A DNA stretch of 64,000 bases from Paractinoplanes atraurantiacus (GTDB lineage: Bacteria; Actinomycetota; Actinomycetes; Mycobacteriales; Micromonosporaceae): the NCBI RefSeq assembly GCF_900215205.1, contig NZ_OBDY01000005.1:62001-126000 (forward strand). Reading direction: 5' to 3'. This document shows, piece after piece, positions 51,038 through 59,349 of this stretch. The position numbers and the translations under genes are program-made. The number at the start of each line of letters is the position of its first letter. The stretch's first letter is position 1. Below the pieces are notes generated by a model. It searched no databases. It saw nothing but the letters and a program-made list of their open reading frames with translations, and was not told the DNA's origin.

Positions 51038-52090
51038 ATGGGAGTTCGGCTGCGGTTCACATTGCTGTACGTCGCGTTGTTCGCGATCTCGGGCGCTGCG
51101 CTGCTGGCGATCACGGCGGCGATCAGCGTCGGGTCGAGCCAGCCCGCCGGCCATCCCCTGGGCCCGATGGTGGCCGAGCAGATGGAGATCGCGGCCGAGG
51201 CGCAGAACCGGCGCCTGCTGTTCGGGGCGTTGATCGCGATGACCGTCATGCTCCTGTTGGCGCTGTTGCTGGGGCGGGCGGCAGCGAGCACGGTGCTGCG
51301 GCCGCTGAGGAAGATCACCGTGGCCACACGCCGGATCACCGCCGACAACCTGCACTCACGGCTGGACGTCCGCGGGCCGAACGACGACGTGAAGGCGCTG
51401 GCCGACACCATCGACGATCTGCTCACCCGGCTCGAGGCGTCGTTCTCGGCGCAGCGACGGTTCGTGGCCGACGCCTCGCACGAGCTGCGGACGCCGCTGG
51501 CCACGATGCGGGCGGCGATCGACGTGGCCGAGGCCAAGCCGGCGGCACCGGCCGAGGTCACCCGGCTGACGGACCGGGTCCGGGCCGAGCTCGACCAGCT
51601 CGAACGGCTGCTGGAGGGCCTTCTCATATTGGCCCGCGCGCAGCACGGCGCGATCGACGGGCGTGCGCCGCTGTCGGTGCGGTCGTTGATCCCGCCCGGG
51701 ATACCGGTGGCCGGTGACGACTTCGTGATCGTGGGCAACCCGGTGCTGCTGACCCGCATGGTGTCCAACGTGGTCGACAACGCCCTACGCCACGGCGAAC
51801 CCGGTGGCCGGTGCCAGGTGATCCTCTCCCCCGGCCGGCTGAGGGTCGAGAACGACGGCCCGATGCTCGACCCGGACGAGGTGTGGAGGCTGGGCCGCCC
51901 GTTCCGCCGCCTCGGCACCGCGCGAACGGGCTCGGGCACCGGGCTCGGCCTGGCCATCGCCTCGGCGGTGGCGGCGGCGCACGATGGAGCCCTGCTCGCG
52001 CTGGCCCGGCCGGAGGGCGGCCTCACCGTGGAGATCCGCCTGGGCCCCTGCATGCTGGCGGAAACGGATGACGTGGAGGACAGGGGGTGA
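51038..52090 (+). CDS. OmpR-partner sensor histidine kinase
   Basis: This 350-residue membrane kinase has two transmembrane helices (about 8-30 and 61-80) with a very short external loop of ~30 residues. HAMP, HisKA (FVADASHELRTPLATM, His148) and HATPase_c domains (NVVDNAL, GSGTGLGLAIASAVAAAH) follow. The short sensor loop suggests sensing within the membrane or through the neighbouring ABC transporter, as in BceS-like kinases. I chose ATG 51038 (MGVRLRFTLLYV). The response regulator follows with a GTGA overlap. Confidence 0.9.
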   Translation: MGVRLRFTLLYVALFAISGAALLAITAAISVGSSQPAGHPLGPMVAEQMEIAAEAQNRRLLFGALIAMTVMLLLALLLGRAAASTVLRPLRKITVATRRITADNLHSRLDVRGPNDDVKALADTIDDLLTRLEASFSAQRRFVADASHELRTPLATMRAAIDVAEAKPAAPAEVTRLTDRVRAELDQLERLLEGLLILARAQHGAIDGRAPLSVRSLIPPGIPVAGDDFVIVGNPVLLTRMVSNVVDNALRHGEPGGRCQVILSPGRLRVENDGPMLDPDEVWRLGRPFRRLGTARTGSGTGLGLAIASAVAAAHDGALLALARPEGGLTVEIRLGPCMLAETDDVEDRG

Positions 52091-52743
52091 GGGTTCTGGT
52101 GGTGGAAGACGCGGCGGCGCTGGCCGAGGTGGTGGCCGAAGGCCTGCGTGATCAGGGGATGGCGGTCGACGTGGCGCTCGATGGGCTGGCCGCGGCGGCG
52201 AAACTGGATCTGAGCCCGTACGACGTCGTGGTCCTTGACCGTGATCTTCCTGGGCTCAGTGGGGACACTCTGTGCGAGATGATCACCGGGCGGGAGGGGC
52301 GGGCCATGGTGCTCATGCTGACCGCGGCCGGGTCGGCCGATGATCGGGTTCGGGGGCTGACGCTCGGCGCCGACGACTATCTGGCCAAGCCGTTCCACTT
52401 TCCCGAGCTTGTGCTGCGTGTGCAGTCGCTGGCTCGGCGCCGGCCGGTGGCGCACCCCCGGACGCTCGTGGCCGGTGATCTCGAGCTTGATCCGATCCGC
52501 CGCAGTGCGACCCGCTCCGGCGTACGGCTGAGTCTGTCCGTCAAGGAATTCGCCGTTCTCGAGGCGCTGATGCGGGCGGCGCCCGGCTATCTCAGCGCCG
52601 AGGCCCTGCTGGAGCAGGTGTGGGACGAGAACGCCGACCCGTTCACCAACACGGTCACCGTGACCGTCGGCCGGCTGCGGCGCAAGCTCGGCGAACCGCC
52701 CGCGATCGCCACCCTCCCCGGCGTCGGCTACCGGGTCACCTGA
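52087..52743 (+). CDS. OmpR-family response regulator
   Basis: This 218-residue regulator has a receiver domain (Glu7-Asp8, phospho-acceptor Asp51 in VVLDRDLPG, Lys near residue 100) and a C-terminal winged helix (LSVKEFAVLEALMRAAPGYLSAEALLEQVWDENADPFTNTVTVTVGRLRRKLG). The GTG start overlaps the kinase stop. The pair probably activates the divergent ABC exporter operon. Confidence 0.93.
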   Translation: MRVLVVEDAAALAEVVAEGLRDQGMAVDVALDGLAAAAKLDLSPYDVVVLDRDLPGLSGDTLCEMITGREGRAMVLMLTAAGSADDRVRGLTLGADDYLAKPFHFPELVLRVQSLARRRPVAHPRTLVAGDLELDPIRRSATRSGVRLSLSVKEFAVLEALMRAAPGYLSAEALLEQVWDENADPFTNTVTVTVGRLRRKLGEPPAIATLPGVGYRVT

Positions 52744-52827
52744 TGCGGCGAACACCCGGCCCCGGTCGGCGGCGGCCTCGGCGAACGGCGCGGGCCCGCG
52801 AGGGCTGGCGCGGGGGCCGGCGGGGCT

Positions 52828-52842
52828 GTCGCATTATGCGAC
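52828..52842. promoter_or_regulatory. 15-bp palindrome GTCGCA-TTA-TGCGAC
   Basis: Six-base perfect arms around TTA lie 36 bp upstream of the ADH gene start, where a regulator of that gene or of the preceding regulator's transcript could bind. Confidence 0.35.
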
Positions 52843-52864
52843 GGGGGCGGTCCTTCGCGGCCCC

Positions 52865-52870
52865 TAGCGT
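52865..52870 (+). promoter_or_regulatory. -10 element (TAGCGT) of the alcohol dehydrogenase gene, leaderless type
   Basis: TAGCGT is followed by seven bases and the ATG at 52878. Confidence 0.4.
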
Positions 52871-52877
52871 CGTCGGC

Positions 52878-53936
52878 ATGAAGGCACTCGTCTATCACGG
52901 ACCTGGGCGTAAGGCCTGGGAGGATGTTCCCGACGCGGCGGTTCAGGAGCCTACCGATGTCGTCGTGCGGGTTGACACCACCACGATCTGCGGCACCGAC
53001 CTGCACATTCTGCACGGGGACGTGGCCGCGGTGACCGACGGGCGGATTCTCGGGCACGAGGCCGTCGGCACTGTCACGGCGGTCGGGGAAGCCGTCAAAG
53101 GGTTCGCTGCCGGTGACCGGGTGCTGGTTCCGGCGATCACCAAGTGCGGGCGGTGTTCGTACTGCCAGCGTGGCATGCCGTCGCACTGCCAGACCGTGGG
53201 TGGGATCGGGTGGATCTTCGGGCATCTGATCGACGGGACCCAGGCCGAGTTCGTTCGGGTGCCGTACGCCGACACGTCGCTCTACGCCGTGCCGGAGGGT
53301 GTCACCGACCAGCAGGCGATCTTCCTGGCCGATGCCCTGCCCACCGGGTATGAGGTCGGCGTGCTGGCCGGTGAGGTGCGGCCCGGGGCCGCCGTCGCCG
53401 TCGTCGGTGCCGGCGCGGTCGGGCTGGCCGCCATCCTCACCACCGGGCTGTGGGGGGCTTCGCGGGTCATCGCCATCGACTCCAACAAGTTCCGGCTCGA
53501 GAAGGCGCTCGAATTCGGCGCCACCGACGCCTTCGAAGCCGGGCCGGGTGCCGTCGACGACGTCCTCGCGCTCACCGACGGCGAGCAGGGGGTCGACGTC
53601 GCCATCGAAGCCGTCGGCTATCCCCAGACGCTGCTGACCGCGGCCTCACTCGTGCGGCCGGGCGGGACCATCGCCAACATCGGCGTGCACGGGGTGCCGG
53701 TCGAGCTGCCCATGCAGGACATGTGGATCAAGAATGTGCGGCTGACCATGGGGCTGGTCGACACCGTCTCGATCCCCACCCTGCTGAAGATGGTCGCCGG
53801 CGGGCGCATTCCGGCCGAGAAGATGGGCACCCACTCGTTCACCTTCGATCAGATTGACGAGGCGTACGAGGTCTTCGGCAACGCCGCGGCCCATGCGGCC
53901 CTGAAGGTCGTCATCACGCCGGCGCCAGCTCCATGA
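52878..53936 (+). CDS. Zinc-dependent alcohol dehydrogenase
   Basis: This 352-residue MDR enzyme retains the catalytic zinc ligands Cys38, His60 and Glu61 and the structural zinc cysteines 90, 93, 96 and 104. The NAD-binding motif is VAVVGAGAVGLAAI. It resembles class III-like or threonine/butanediol dehydrogenases that oxidise short alcohols with NAD. The ATG is set by a leaderless-type TAGCGT box. It is convergent with phoU, overlapping by 23 bp. Confidence 0.92.
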   Translation: MKALVYHGPGRKAWEDVPDAAVQEPTDVVVRVDTTTICGTDLHILHGDVAAVTDGRILGHEAVGTVTAVGEAVKGFAAGDRVLVPAITKCGRCSYCQRGMPSHCQTVGGIGWIFGHLIDGTQAEFVRVPYADTSLYAVPEGVTDQQAIFLADALPTGYEVGVLAGEVRPGAAVAVVGAGAVGLAAILTTGLWGASRVIAIDSNKFRLEKALEFGATDAFEAGPGAVDDVLALTDGEQGVDVAIEAVGYPQTLLTAASLVRPGGTIANIGVHGVPVELPMQDMWIKNVRLTMGLVDTVSIPTLLKMVAGGRIPAEKMGTHSFTFDQIDEAYEVFGNAAAHAALKVVITPAPAP

Positions 53937-54546
53937 CGTGCTGGCCGACGTTGACGGCGCGGTCGGCGAACCGCTCGTAGTAGCGGCCGAGCAGCGCGCC
54001 GTCGATGGCGGCCTCCACGCCCAGCGGCCACTCGGGGCTGAGCATCACGCTGAACAACCGGGTGTGCAGGCGGTCCATCTCGTCGTCGTCGCCGTCGAGC
54101 TGGGCCGCCAGCACCGCGTCGTGCCCGGCCAGCGCGGCCACGATCTTGCCGGCCAGCTCGTCGGCGACCGCGTTCATCGCGTGGAACAGCTCGGCCAGCT
54201 CGGGCGCCACCGCCGGTGCCGGGTTGCGGCGCAGCGTGGACCGGGCCACGTGCACGGCCAGCTCGCCCATGCGTTTGAGGTCGGCCGCCACGTTCACCGC
54301 GGTCAGCACCATGCGCAGTTCGGCGGGGGCCGGGTGCTTGGTGGCGACCAGGTCGTACGCCCTGTCCTCGGCGACCCGGTGCAGCACGCCGATCTCGACG
54401 CCGCGGTCGACCGCCTGCTGGGCCAGAGTGGGGTCGGCGGCGAGCAGCGCGGCCCCGGCCTGCCGCATCGTCTCGCGGACGGCCTTGGCCATGGTGACGA
54501 GGGTGCCGCTCACCCGGGCGAACTCATGATTGAAATCCTCGCGCAC
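53914..54546 (-). CDS. phoU: Phosphate transport regulator PhoU
   Basis: This 210-residue protein consists of two three-helix repeats. Each has PhoU metal-binding motifs (ADLKRMGELAVHVARS and YYERFADRAVNVGQHVME). It links the Pst phosphate transporter to the PhoR sensor and represses the Pho regulon under phosphate sufficiency. The GTG start is preceded by a TAGAGT box six bases upstream. No pst or pho genes lie nearby in the window. Annotation is strong at family level. Confidence 0.93.
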   Translation of the reverse strand: MREDFNHEFARVSGTLVTMAKAVRETMRQAGAALLAADPTLAQQAVDRGVEIGVLHRVAEDRAYDLVATKHPAPAELRMVLTAVNVAADLKRMGELAVHVARSTLRRNPAPAVAPELAELFHAMNAVADELAGKIVAALAGHDAVLAAQLDGDDDEMDRLHTRLFSVMLSPEWPLGVEAAIDGALLGRYYERFADRAVNVGQHVMELAPA

Positions 54547-54552
54547 ACGCAG

Positions 54553-54558
54553 ACTCTA
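54553..54558 (-). promoter_or_regulatory. -10 element (TAGAGT) of phoU, leaderless type
   Basis: On the minus strand TAGAGT is followed by six bases and the GTG start. Confidence 0.45.
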
Positions 54559-54574
54559 CGGGGACAGCGCGAGA

Positions 54575-55759
54575 TCAGGCGACCTGCATGCGGGCGCTCA
54601 AGCCGCGCAGCTCGCCTCCTCCGGACTGGCGGCGGGAGCGGTCCAGCAGCTCCTGCACGGTCTGGAACACTTCAGCCGAGCGGTGCACGTGCTGCGGGGC
54701 GATCCGCTCGGCCGTCAGCAGCAGCCGGATCGCCTCGCGGTCCCGGTTGCCCAGCGCCGCCAGCGCGCGGGCCGTGTCCGCGTAGTAGTAGACCTGGCGC
54801 AGCCCGATCGGCAGGGTGGCCGGCGTGGTCCGCCGGGCGATCTCCAGGGCGTGCCCGGGGTCGCCGTCCTCCGCCTCGATGCTGATCCGCCACAGGCCCA
54901 CGTTCGTCGGCCCGAAATAGAGGCCCAGCGTGGTCGTCTCCCCCGTGCGCTGAGCCAGCGCCGCCGCCTCGGCCGACCAGGCGCGGCTCTCGTCGAGCCG
55001 CTTCCCGCTCTGGCTGGCCAGCGCGCACACCAGTTGCAGGCAGCCGAGCACCTCGGCCGCGCCGGGCCGGGCCAGATGCCGCTGCAACTCGCCGGCCGCC
55101 CTCTCGGCCAGGGTGAGGCCCCGCTGATGCGAGCCGGCGACCGTGGCCGCGCTGGCCCGGGTGTACGCCGCGTACCCCTTCAGCACCGGATCGCCGCACG
55201 CCTCCGCCGCCTCGTGGCAGCGTTCGGCGGCCAGCCACGCGTCGGCCGGCAGCTCGAGCTCCCGCAGCACGGACGAGGCGGTGGAGGCGACGGTGCTGAG
55301 CAGCCCCAGCGCCCGCGCCGCTTGCGGTCCCGCGGTCTCGACGTGCAGGTCGCGCAGCAGGCCGGGCAGGATCCGGGTCACCCCGGCGTAGTCGCACGCC
55401 TGGAGCAGCGTCTCGGCCAGGTCGGCCGTGCGGGCCAGCAGGTCGAGCGGCGGCGCGGCACCGTCACTGGGCTCGCTGAGATCAACATCGATGAGGGCCC
55501 GCCGTACGGCCTGAGCCCCGGCCAGCGCCGCCAGAAGCTCCCGGTCGGAGGTCGAGACCGGCGCGCCCACCAGGTCGGACGGCGAGCACTCGAGGGCGGC
55601 CGCGATGCCGCCGAGCGTGATCCGGTTGTCGGCCGACTGGAGGCCCCGCTCGATCCGGCTCCACGTGGCGTGTGAGATCCCGGCCCGGCTCGCCGCGTAC
55701 CGGACGCTCCACCCCCTGGTGAGGCGCCGCGCCCGGATCCGCGTACCGACGTCGTTCAT
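54575..55759 (-). CDS. XRE-family regulator with TPR-like C-terminal domain (paralog 2)
   Basis: This 394-residue protein is closely related to the gene at 17631-18845. The HTH is nearly the same (RAGISHATWSRIERGLQ), as are blocks in the C-terminal domain (AWLAAERCHEAAEACGD, LGLYFGPTNVGLWRIS, ERIAPQHVHRS). A TACGGT box lies six bases before the ATG. Unlike paralog 1 it has normal high GC and no small divergent ORF. The C-terminal TPR-like region may bind a small molecule or peptide. Confidence 0.87.
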   Translation of the reverse strand: MNDVGTRIRARRLTRGWSVRYAASRAGISHATWSRIERGLQSADNRITLGGIAAALECSPSDLVGAPVSTSDRELLAALAGAQAVRRALIDVDLSEPSDGAAPPLDLLARTADLAETLLQACDYAGVTRILPGLLRDLHVETAGPQAARALGLLSTVASTASSVLRELELPADAWLAAERCHEAAEACGDPVLKGYAAYTRASAATVAGSHQRGLTLAERAAGELQRHLARPGAAEVLGCLQLVCALASQSGKRLDESRAWSAEAAALAQRTGETTTLGLYFGPTNVGLWRISIEAEDGDPGHALEIARRTTPATLPIGLRQVYYYADTARALAALGNRDREAIRLLLTAERIAPQHVHRSAEVFQTVQELLDRSRRQSGGGELRGLSARMQVA

Positions 55760-55765
55760 GGGCCG

Positions 55766-55771
55766 ACCGTA
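55766..55771 (-). promoter_or_regulatory. -10 element (TACGGT) of XRE paralog 2, leaderless type
   Basis: On the minus strand TACGGT is followed by six bases and the ATG. Confidence 0.4.
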
Positions 55772-55809
55772 GCGCCGTCAGTTTCCTCGGCGGTACAACC
55801 CCGTACCAC

Positions 55810-57225
55810 TCAAATCTGAATGGCTTTGGTCTCGAGGAACTCCTCCAGGCCGGGCCGGCCGAACTCGCGGCCGTTGCCGGACTGCTTGTATCCGCCGAAC
55901 GGGGCGAGCGGGTTCCAGTGGCCGTCGTTGACGTCGACCTGACCGGCGCGCAGCCGCCTCGCCACGGCCAGGGCGTGCTCACGCTCGCCGAAGACGCCGC
56001 TCGTCAGCCCGTACATCGTGCCGTTGGCGATGGCTACGGCCTCGTCCTCATCGGCGTACGGAATGATCGTCAGCACTGGCCCGAAGATCTCCTCCTGGGC
56101 GATGGCACCGGCCGGATCGACGTCGGCGAAGACGGTGGGACGCACGTACGCGCCGTCCTCGAAGCCCTCGGGCTTGCCGGGCCCGCCGTAGACCAGCCGG
56201 GCGCCGTCGGCGATGCCGCGCCGGATGTAGCCGTCGACCTTCCGCCGGTGCTCCTCCGAGGCCATCGGCCCGATGACCGTGGCCTCGTCGAGCGGATCGC
56301 CGACCGTGTACGCCGCGGCCGCCTTGACCACCCGCTCGACGATCTCGTCCTGGAGGTGGCGCGGGACGAGCATCCGCGGCCAGGCGCCGCAGACCTGCCC
56401 GCCGTTGGTGAAGCTCAGGGCCAGGCCCTTGGTCACGGCCTGATCGAGGTCGGCGCCGTCGAGGATCAGGTTGGCGCCCTTGCCGCCGAGCTCCAGGGCG
56501 ACCCGCTTGACGGTCGCCGCCGCCACCTCGCCGATGCGGCGGCCGGCCCGCGTCGACCCGGTGAACGAGATCATGTCGATGCCGGGGTGGGCGGACATGG
56601 CCTCACCCACTGTCGGGCCGTCGCCGTAGACGACGTTGAGCACGCCGCCGGGCAGGCCGGCCCCGGCGGCGATCTCGGCCAGGATGGCGGCGGTCAGCGG
56701 CGCCTTCTCCGACGGCTTGAAGACGATCGTGTTGCCGGCGAGCAGGGCCGGCGTCAGCTTCGACACGACCTGCTGGAGCGGGAAGTTCCACGGCGTGATG
56801 GCGCCGACCACGCCGATCGGCTCGCGCACGATCAGCGAGCCGCCGACCTGCTCGGTCCAGGGGAAGTGGTCCACGACGCCGAGCATCGACTCGGTGACCA
56901 GCACCGGGAAGGCCGCCTGGGCGGTGCGGGACAGGGTGATCGGCGCGCCCATCTCCGAGGTGATGGCCGCGGCGATCTCCTCGGTGCGGCCCTTCAGGCC
57001 GTCGGCGATGCGGCGGACGACGGCGGCTCGCTCGGCCGGTGCGGTCGCGGCCCACGCGGGGAAGGCGGCCCGGGCGGCGGCGACGGCCAGGTCGACCTCG
57101 GCCGCGGTGCCGGCCGGGGTCTCGGCGACGGCTTCGCCGGTCGCGGGATTGACAACCTTGATGGTACGGCCGGAGGTGCCGGCAACAGCGGCGCCGCCGA
57201 TCCAGTGGGTGATCGTTGTGGTCAT
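55810..57225 (-). CDS. Aldehyde dehydrogenase
   Basis: This 471-residue NAD(P)-dependent enzyme has the catalytic Glu motif LELGGKGANLIL, the active-site cysteine in FTNGGQVCGA, and the cofactor-contact IGVVGAITPWNFPL. It oxidises an aldehyde to the acid. The ATG at 57225 (MTTTITHWIGG) is the first with family-like sequence; the longer frame runs into non-coding DNA. It ends about 50 bp from the XRE regulator, which may control it. The substrate class is not determinable. Confidence 0.92.
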   Translation of the reverse strand: MTTTITHWIGGAAVAGTSGRTIKVVNPATGEAVAETPAGTAAEVDLAVAAARAAFPAWAATAPAERAAVVRRIADGLKGRTEEIAAAITSEMGAPITLSRTAQAAFPVLVTESMLGVVDHFPWTEQVGGSLIVREPIGVVGAITPWNFPLQQVVSKLTPALLAGNTIVFKPSEKAPLTAAILAEIAAGAGLPGGVLNVVYGDGPTVGEAMSAHPGIDMISFTGSTRAGRRIGEVAAATVKRVALELGGKGANLILDGADLDQAVTKGLALSFTNGGQVCGAWPRMLVPRHLQDEIVERVVKAAAAYTVGDPLDEATVIGPMASEEHRRKVDGYIRRGIADGARLVYGGPGKPEGFEDGAYVRPTVFADVDPAGAIAQEEIFGPVLTIIPYADEDEAVAIANGTMYGLTSGVFGEREHALAVARRLRAGQVDVNDGHWNPLAPFGGYKQSGNGREFGRPGLEEFLETKAIQI

Positions 57226-57334
57226 GCCCCGACGATGGCGCGCTCCCGGGCGTACACCCATGGTCTTGCAAGCCTTGTATCGCCAGGGCAAGGCTGAGCA
57301 TGATAGCGATGACCATCGATGAATGGGGAGTGAC

Positions 57335-58648
57335 ATGCTGCGAAGAATCGCCATGGCCTCGATCGCCCTCGTCCTGCTCACGCCGGCGGCGGCCGCCGCG
57401 CACGAACCACGGGCATCGGCCAGCGCGTGGACCGCCTCGGCCCAGGGCGCCTATCCCGACGGCTACACGGTCGGCCAGCCCGACCTGAGCACGGTCCTGC
57501 CCGGCAACCAGGCCCAGGACCAGACCCTGCGCATGATCGTCCAGCCGAACTCCGCGGGGTCGAGCTGGCGGGTCCGGCTGACCAACGAGTACGGCACCAA
57601 GCCGGTCACCTTCCGCAACGCGTACGCCGGCCTGCAGTCCAGCGGCGCCAACCTGGCGCCCGGCACCAACCGCCCGCTGTCGTTCTCGGGCCGGCGATCG
57701 GTCACCGTCCCGGCCGGCCGCACGGTGCTGAGCGACCCGGTCTCCGTACGCGTGACGAACGCGCAGTCGCAGCGCCTCGCGGTGAGCCTGCACGTGTCCG
57801 GGGCGAGCGGGCCCATGACGTGGCACGCGGCCTCGTTCACCACGTCCTACCTGACCGGCCCGAACGCCGGCGACCACACCCCCGACGTGGCCGACCTGGC
57901 CTACCCGTACACGACGACCTCGTGGTTCTTCCTCTCCGAGGTGCTGGTCCAGCGCCGCGACACCGCCACGGTGGTGGCCTTCGGCGACTCCATCACCGAC
58001 GGCTTCTTCTCCACCATCAACGGCAGCGACCGCTGGCCCGACGTCCTCCAGCGCCGCCTCACCGCGTCCGGCAGCGACCTGCACGTCGTCACCGAGGCCA
58101 TCGGCGGCAACATGGTCACCCGCATCGGCCGTACGCCCGGAGGCTGCACCCCGTGCGACGGCCCGCCCGCGGTCGACCGGCTCGACCGCGACGTGATCCA
58201 GCGCCCCGGCGTACGCGTCGTCATCCTGCTCGAGGGCATCAACGACCTGGGCGGCGGAGGCGCCACCGCGGAGCAGGTGATCGCCGGCTACCGGGAGATC
58301 ATCCGCCGGGTCCACGCCCGCGGCATCAAGATCGTCGGCGCTACGCTGACCCCCTCCGCCGGCACCGAGTTCGGCCTCTACGGCACCCCCGAGACCGACG
58401 CCAAGCGCCGCGCCATCAACGACTTCATCCGCACCAGCGGCCAATTCGACGGCGTCGCCGACTTCTCGGCGGTCACCGAGGACCCGGCCAACCCCGGCCA
58501 CCTGCTGCCCGCGTACGACACCAACAGCAGCGTCGGCGGCCCCGGCGACCACCTGCACCCCAACCGCGCCGGCTTCCTCGCCATGGCCGGCGCGATCAAC
58601 CTGACCCAGCTCGAACGCCTCGCCGCCCGGACGGGGTCGCTGGTGTAG
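57335..58648 (+). CDS. Secreted SGNH/GDSL-family hydrolase
   Basis: This 437-residue extracellular esterase or lipase has a signal peptide (MLRRIAMASIALVLLTPAAAA), an N-terminal beta domain, and the GDSL block FGDSITDG (Ser219). The oxyanion EGINDLG and the catalytic Asp/His motif GDHLHPN follow. I prefer ATG 57335, which has a GGGGAG box; ATG 57323 is four codons upstream. It is related to actinomycete carbohydrate esterases (SGNH with N-terminal domain) and may deacetylate plant polysaccharides. A strong hairpin follows the stop. Confidence 0.9.
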   Translation: MLRRIAMASIALVLLTPAAAAAHEPRASASAWTASAQGAYPDGYTVGQPDLSTVLPGNQAQDQTLRMIVQPNSAGSSWRVRLTNEYGTKPVTFRNAYAGLQSSGANLAPGTNRPLSFSGRRSVTVPAGRTVLSDPVSVRVTNAQSQRLAVSLHVSGASGPMTWHAASFTTSYLTGPNAGDHTPDVADLAYPYTTTSWFFLSEVLVQRRDTATVVAFGDSITDGFFSTINGSDRWPDVLQRRLTASGSDLHVVTEAIGGNMVTRIGRTPGGCTPCDGPPAVDRLDRDVIQRPGVRVVILLEGINDLGGGGATAEQVIAGYREIIRRVHARGIKIVGATLTPSAGTEFGLYGTPETDAKRRAINDFIRTSGQFDGVADFSAVTEDPANPGHLLPAYDTNSSVGGPGDHLHPNRAGFLAMAGAINLTQLERLAARTGSLV

Positions 58649-58705
58649 ATCGCGATGCCGCGACTCGGCCACGGCAAGCGTCACGGCGGCGGCCGTCGCC
58701 GCGAA

Positions 58706-58758
58706 AGCCTCGCCAGCGCCGTGATCGCAGCCGATCACGGGGCCGCCACGGCGAGGCT
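58706..58758 (+). terminator. Two-stage stem-loop after the SGNH hydrolase gene
   Basis: Outer nine-base arms (AGCCTCGCC and complement) enclose inner eight-base arms (CCGTGATC and GATCACGG) around a six-base loop. It lies 58 bp after the hydrolase stop, inside the 305-bp gap, and is a likely terminator. The rest of 58649-58781 shows no gene. Confidence 0.5.
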
Positions 58759-58781
58759 CTTGCCAAGGATCGACATGCCCG

Positions 58782-58955
58782 TCAGTCGACGAGTTCCCCG
58801 TACCCGCGCGACCGGGTGCGGGGAGCGGCCACCATCTTCAAGCCGCGGGTGTCTCGGGCGATCGTCCTCGGGAACTCCCGCGACATCGCCGCCGAGCTCG
58901 TCGCCAGATGCACCGTGTCGACGCACGCCGGGCAGATGAAGCGGACTTTGGCCTC
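58782..58955 (-). pseudogene. Second frame of the LysR-zinc-ribbon gene (no own start)
   Basis: Immediately after the LysR stop, the +1 frame encodes 57 residues beginning EAKVRFICPACVDTVHL and ending in a TGA at 58782. It contains a CxxC knuckle but no start codon ahead of it; the frame is closed upstream by a stop. It can only be translated by a shift at CCC-TGA in the preceding frame. It therefore looks like the second half of a split gene or a recoded product. Confidence 0.45.
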
Positions 58956-59256
58956 AGGGCTTCTTCGCGCCGTCGTGGGGGCAGCGGATGCAGTCGCCGG
59001 CGTCGCCGGCGGTCAGGCGGACGGTGTCGACGGCGGCCAAGGCTGTGCGGGCGGAATCGAGGGTGGCGTGGCCGGCCTGGGTGAGGGCCACGTGGTGGGT
59101 GCTTCGGTCGAAGAGCTGCTTGCCCAGGTCACGTTCCAAGTCGCGGATCGTGCGGGAGACCGCGGACTGGGCCATGCGCAGGCGGGTGGCCGCCCCGGAG
59201 AAGCTGCCCTCCTCGGCCACGGCCACGAAGGTGCTGAGATGTCGCAGGTCAACCAC
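58954..59256 (-). CDS. LysR-type helix-turn-helix protein, truncated
   Basis: This 100-residue protein contains the LysR winged HTH (LRHLSTFVAVAEEGSFSGAATRLRMAQSAVSRTIRDLERDLGKQLFDRS) and the linker helix but no effector domain. It ends in CIRCPHDGAKKP, a lone CxxC (Cys89, Cys92), followed by TGA. The next frame supplies a second CxxC (see the adjacent entry), so an intact ancestor may have been an HTH-zinc ribbon protein of about 157 residues. It diverges from a DJ-1/PfpI gene across an inverted repeat with T-N11-A geometry, so it probably still binds there. Confidence 0.75.
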   Translation of the reverse strand: MVDLRHLSTFVAVAEEGSFSGAATRLRMAQSAVSRTIRDLERDLGKQLFDRSTHHVALTQAGHATLDSARTALAAVDTVRLTAGDAGDCIRCPHDGAKKP

Positions 59257-59274
59257 GGTGCGAGCGTACTCCGG

Positions 59275-59299
59275 CGGTTATCTCCAGACGGCATAACCG
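59275..59299. promoter_or_regulatory. LysR-type operator (CGGTTAT-N11-ATAACCG)
   Basis: Perfect seven-base arms are separated by exactly 11 bp, giving the T-N11-A pattern of LysR-type binding sites. It lies in the 93-bp spacer between the divergent truncated LysR and DJ-1/PfpI genes. Confidence 0.65.
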
Positions 59300-59349
59300 G
59301 TGGGCCGCGGACTCCATACGGTCGAGTCAGCAACCAAGTGGAGGAAGCA

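Noticed and set aside
50512..52755. 747-residue minus-strand frame opposite the histidine kinase and regulator genes
   Set aside because: Ser/Arg-rich shadow of HisKA and receiver coding sequences; the real genes overlap as GTGA on the plus strand.
57226..57322. Inverted repeat AGCCTTG-N11-CAAGGCT as a LysR site
   Set aside because: The spacing fits, but no LysR gene is adjacent and the arms are GC-skewed; too weak to annotate.
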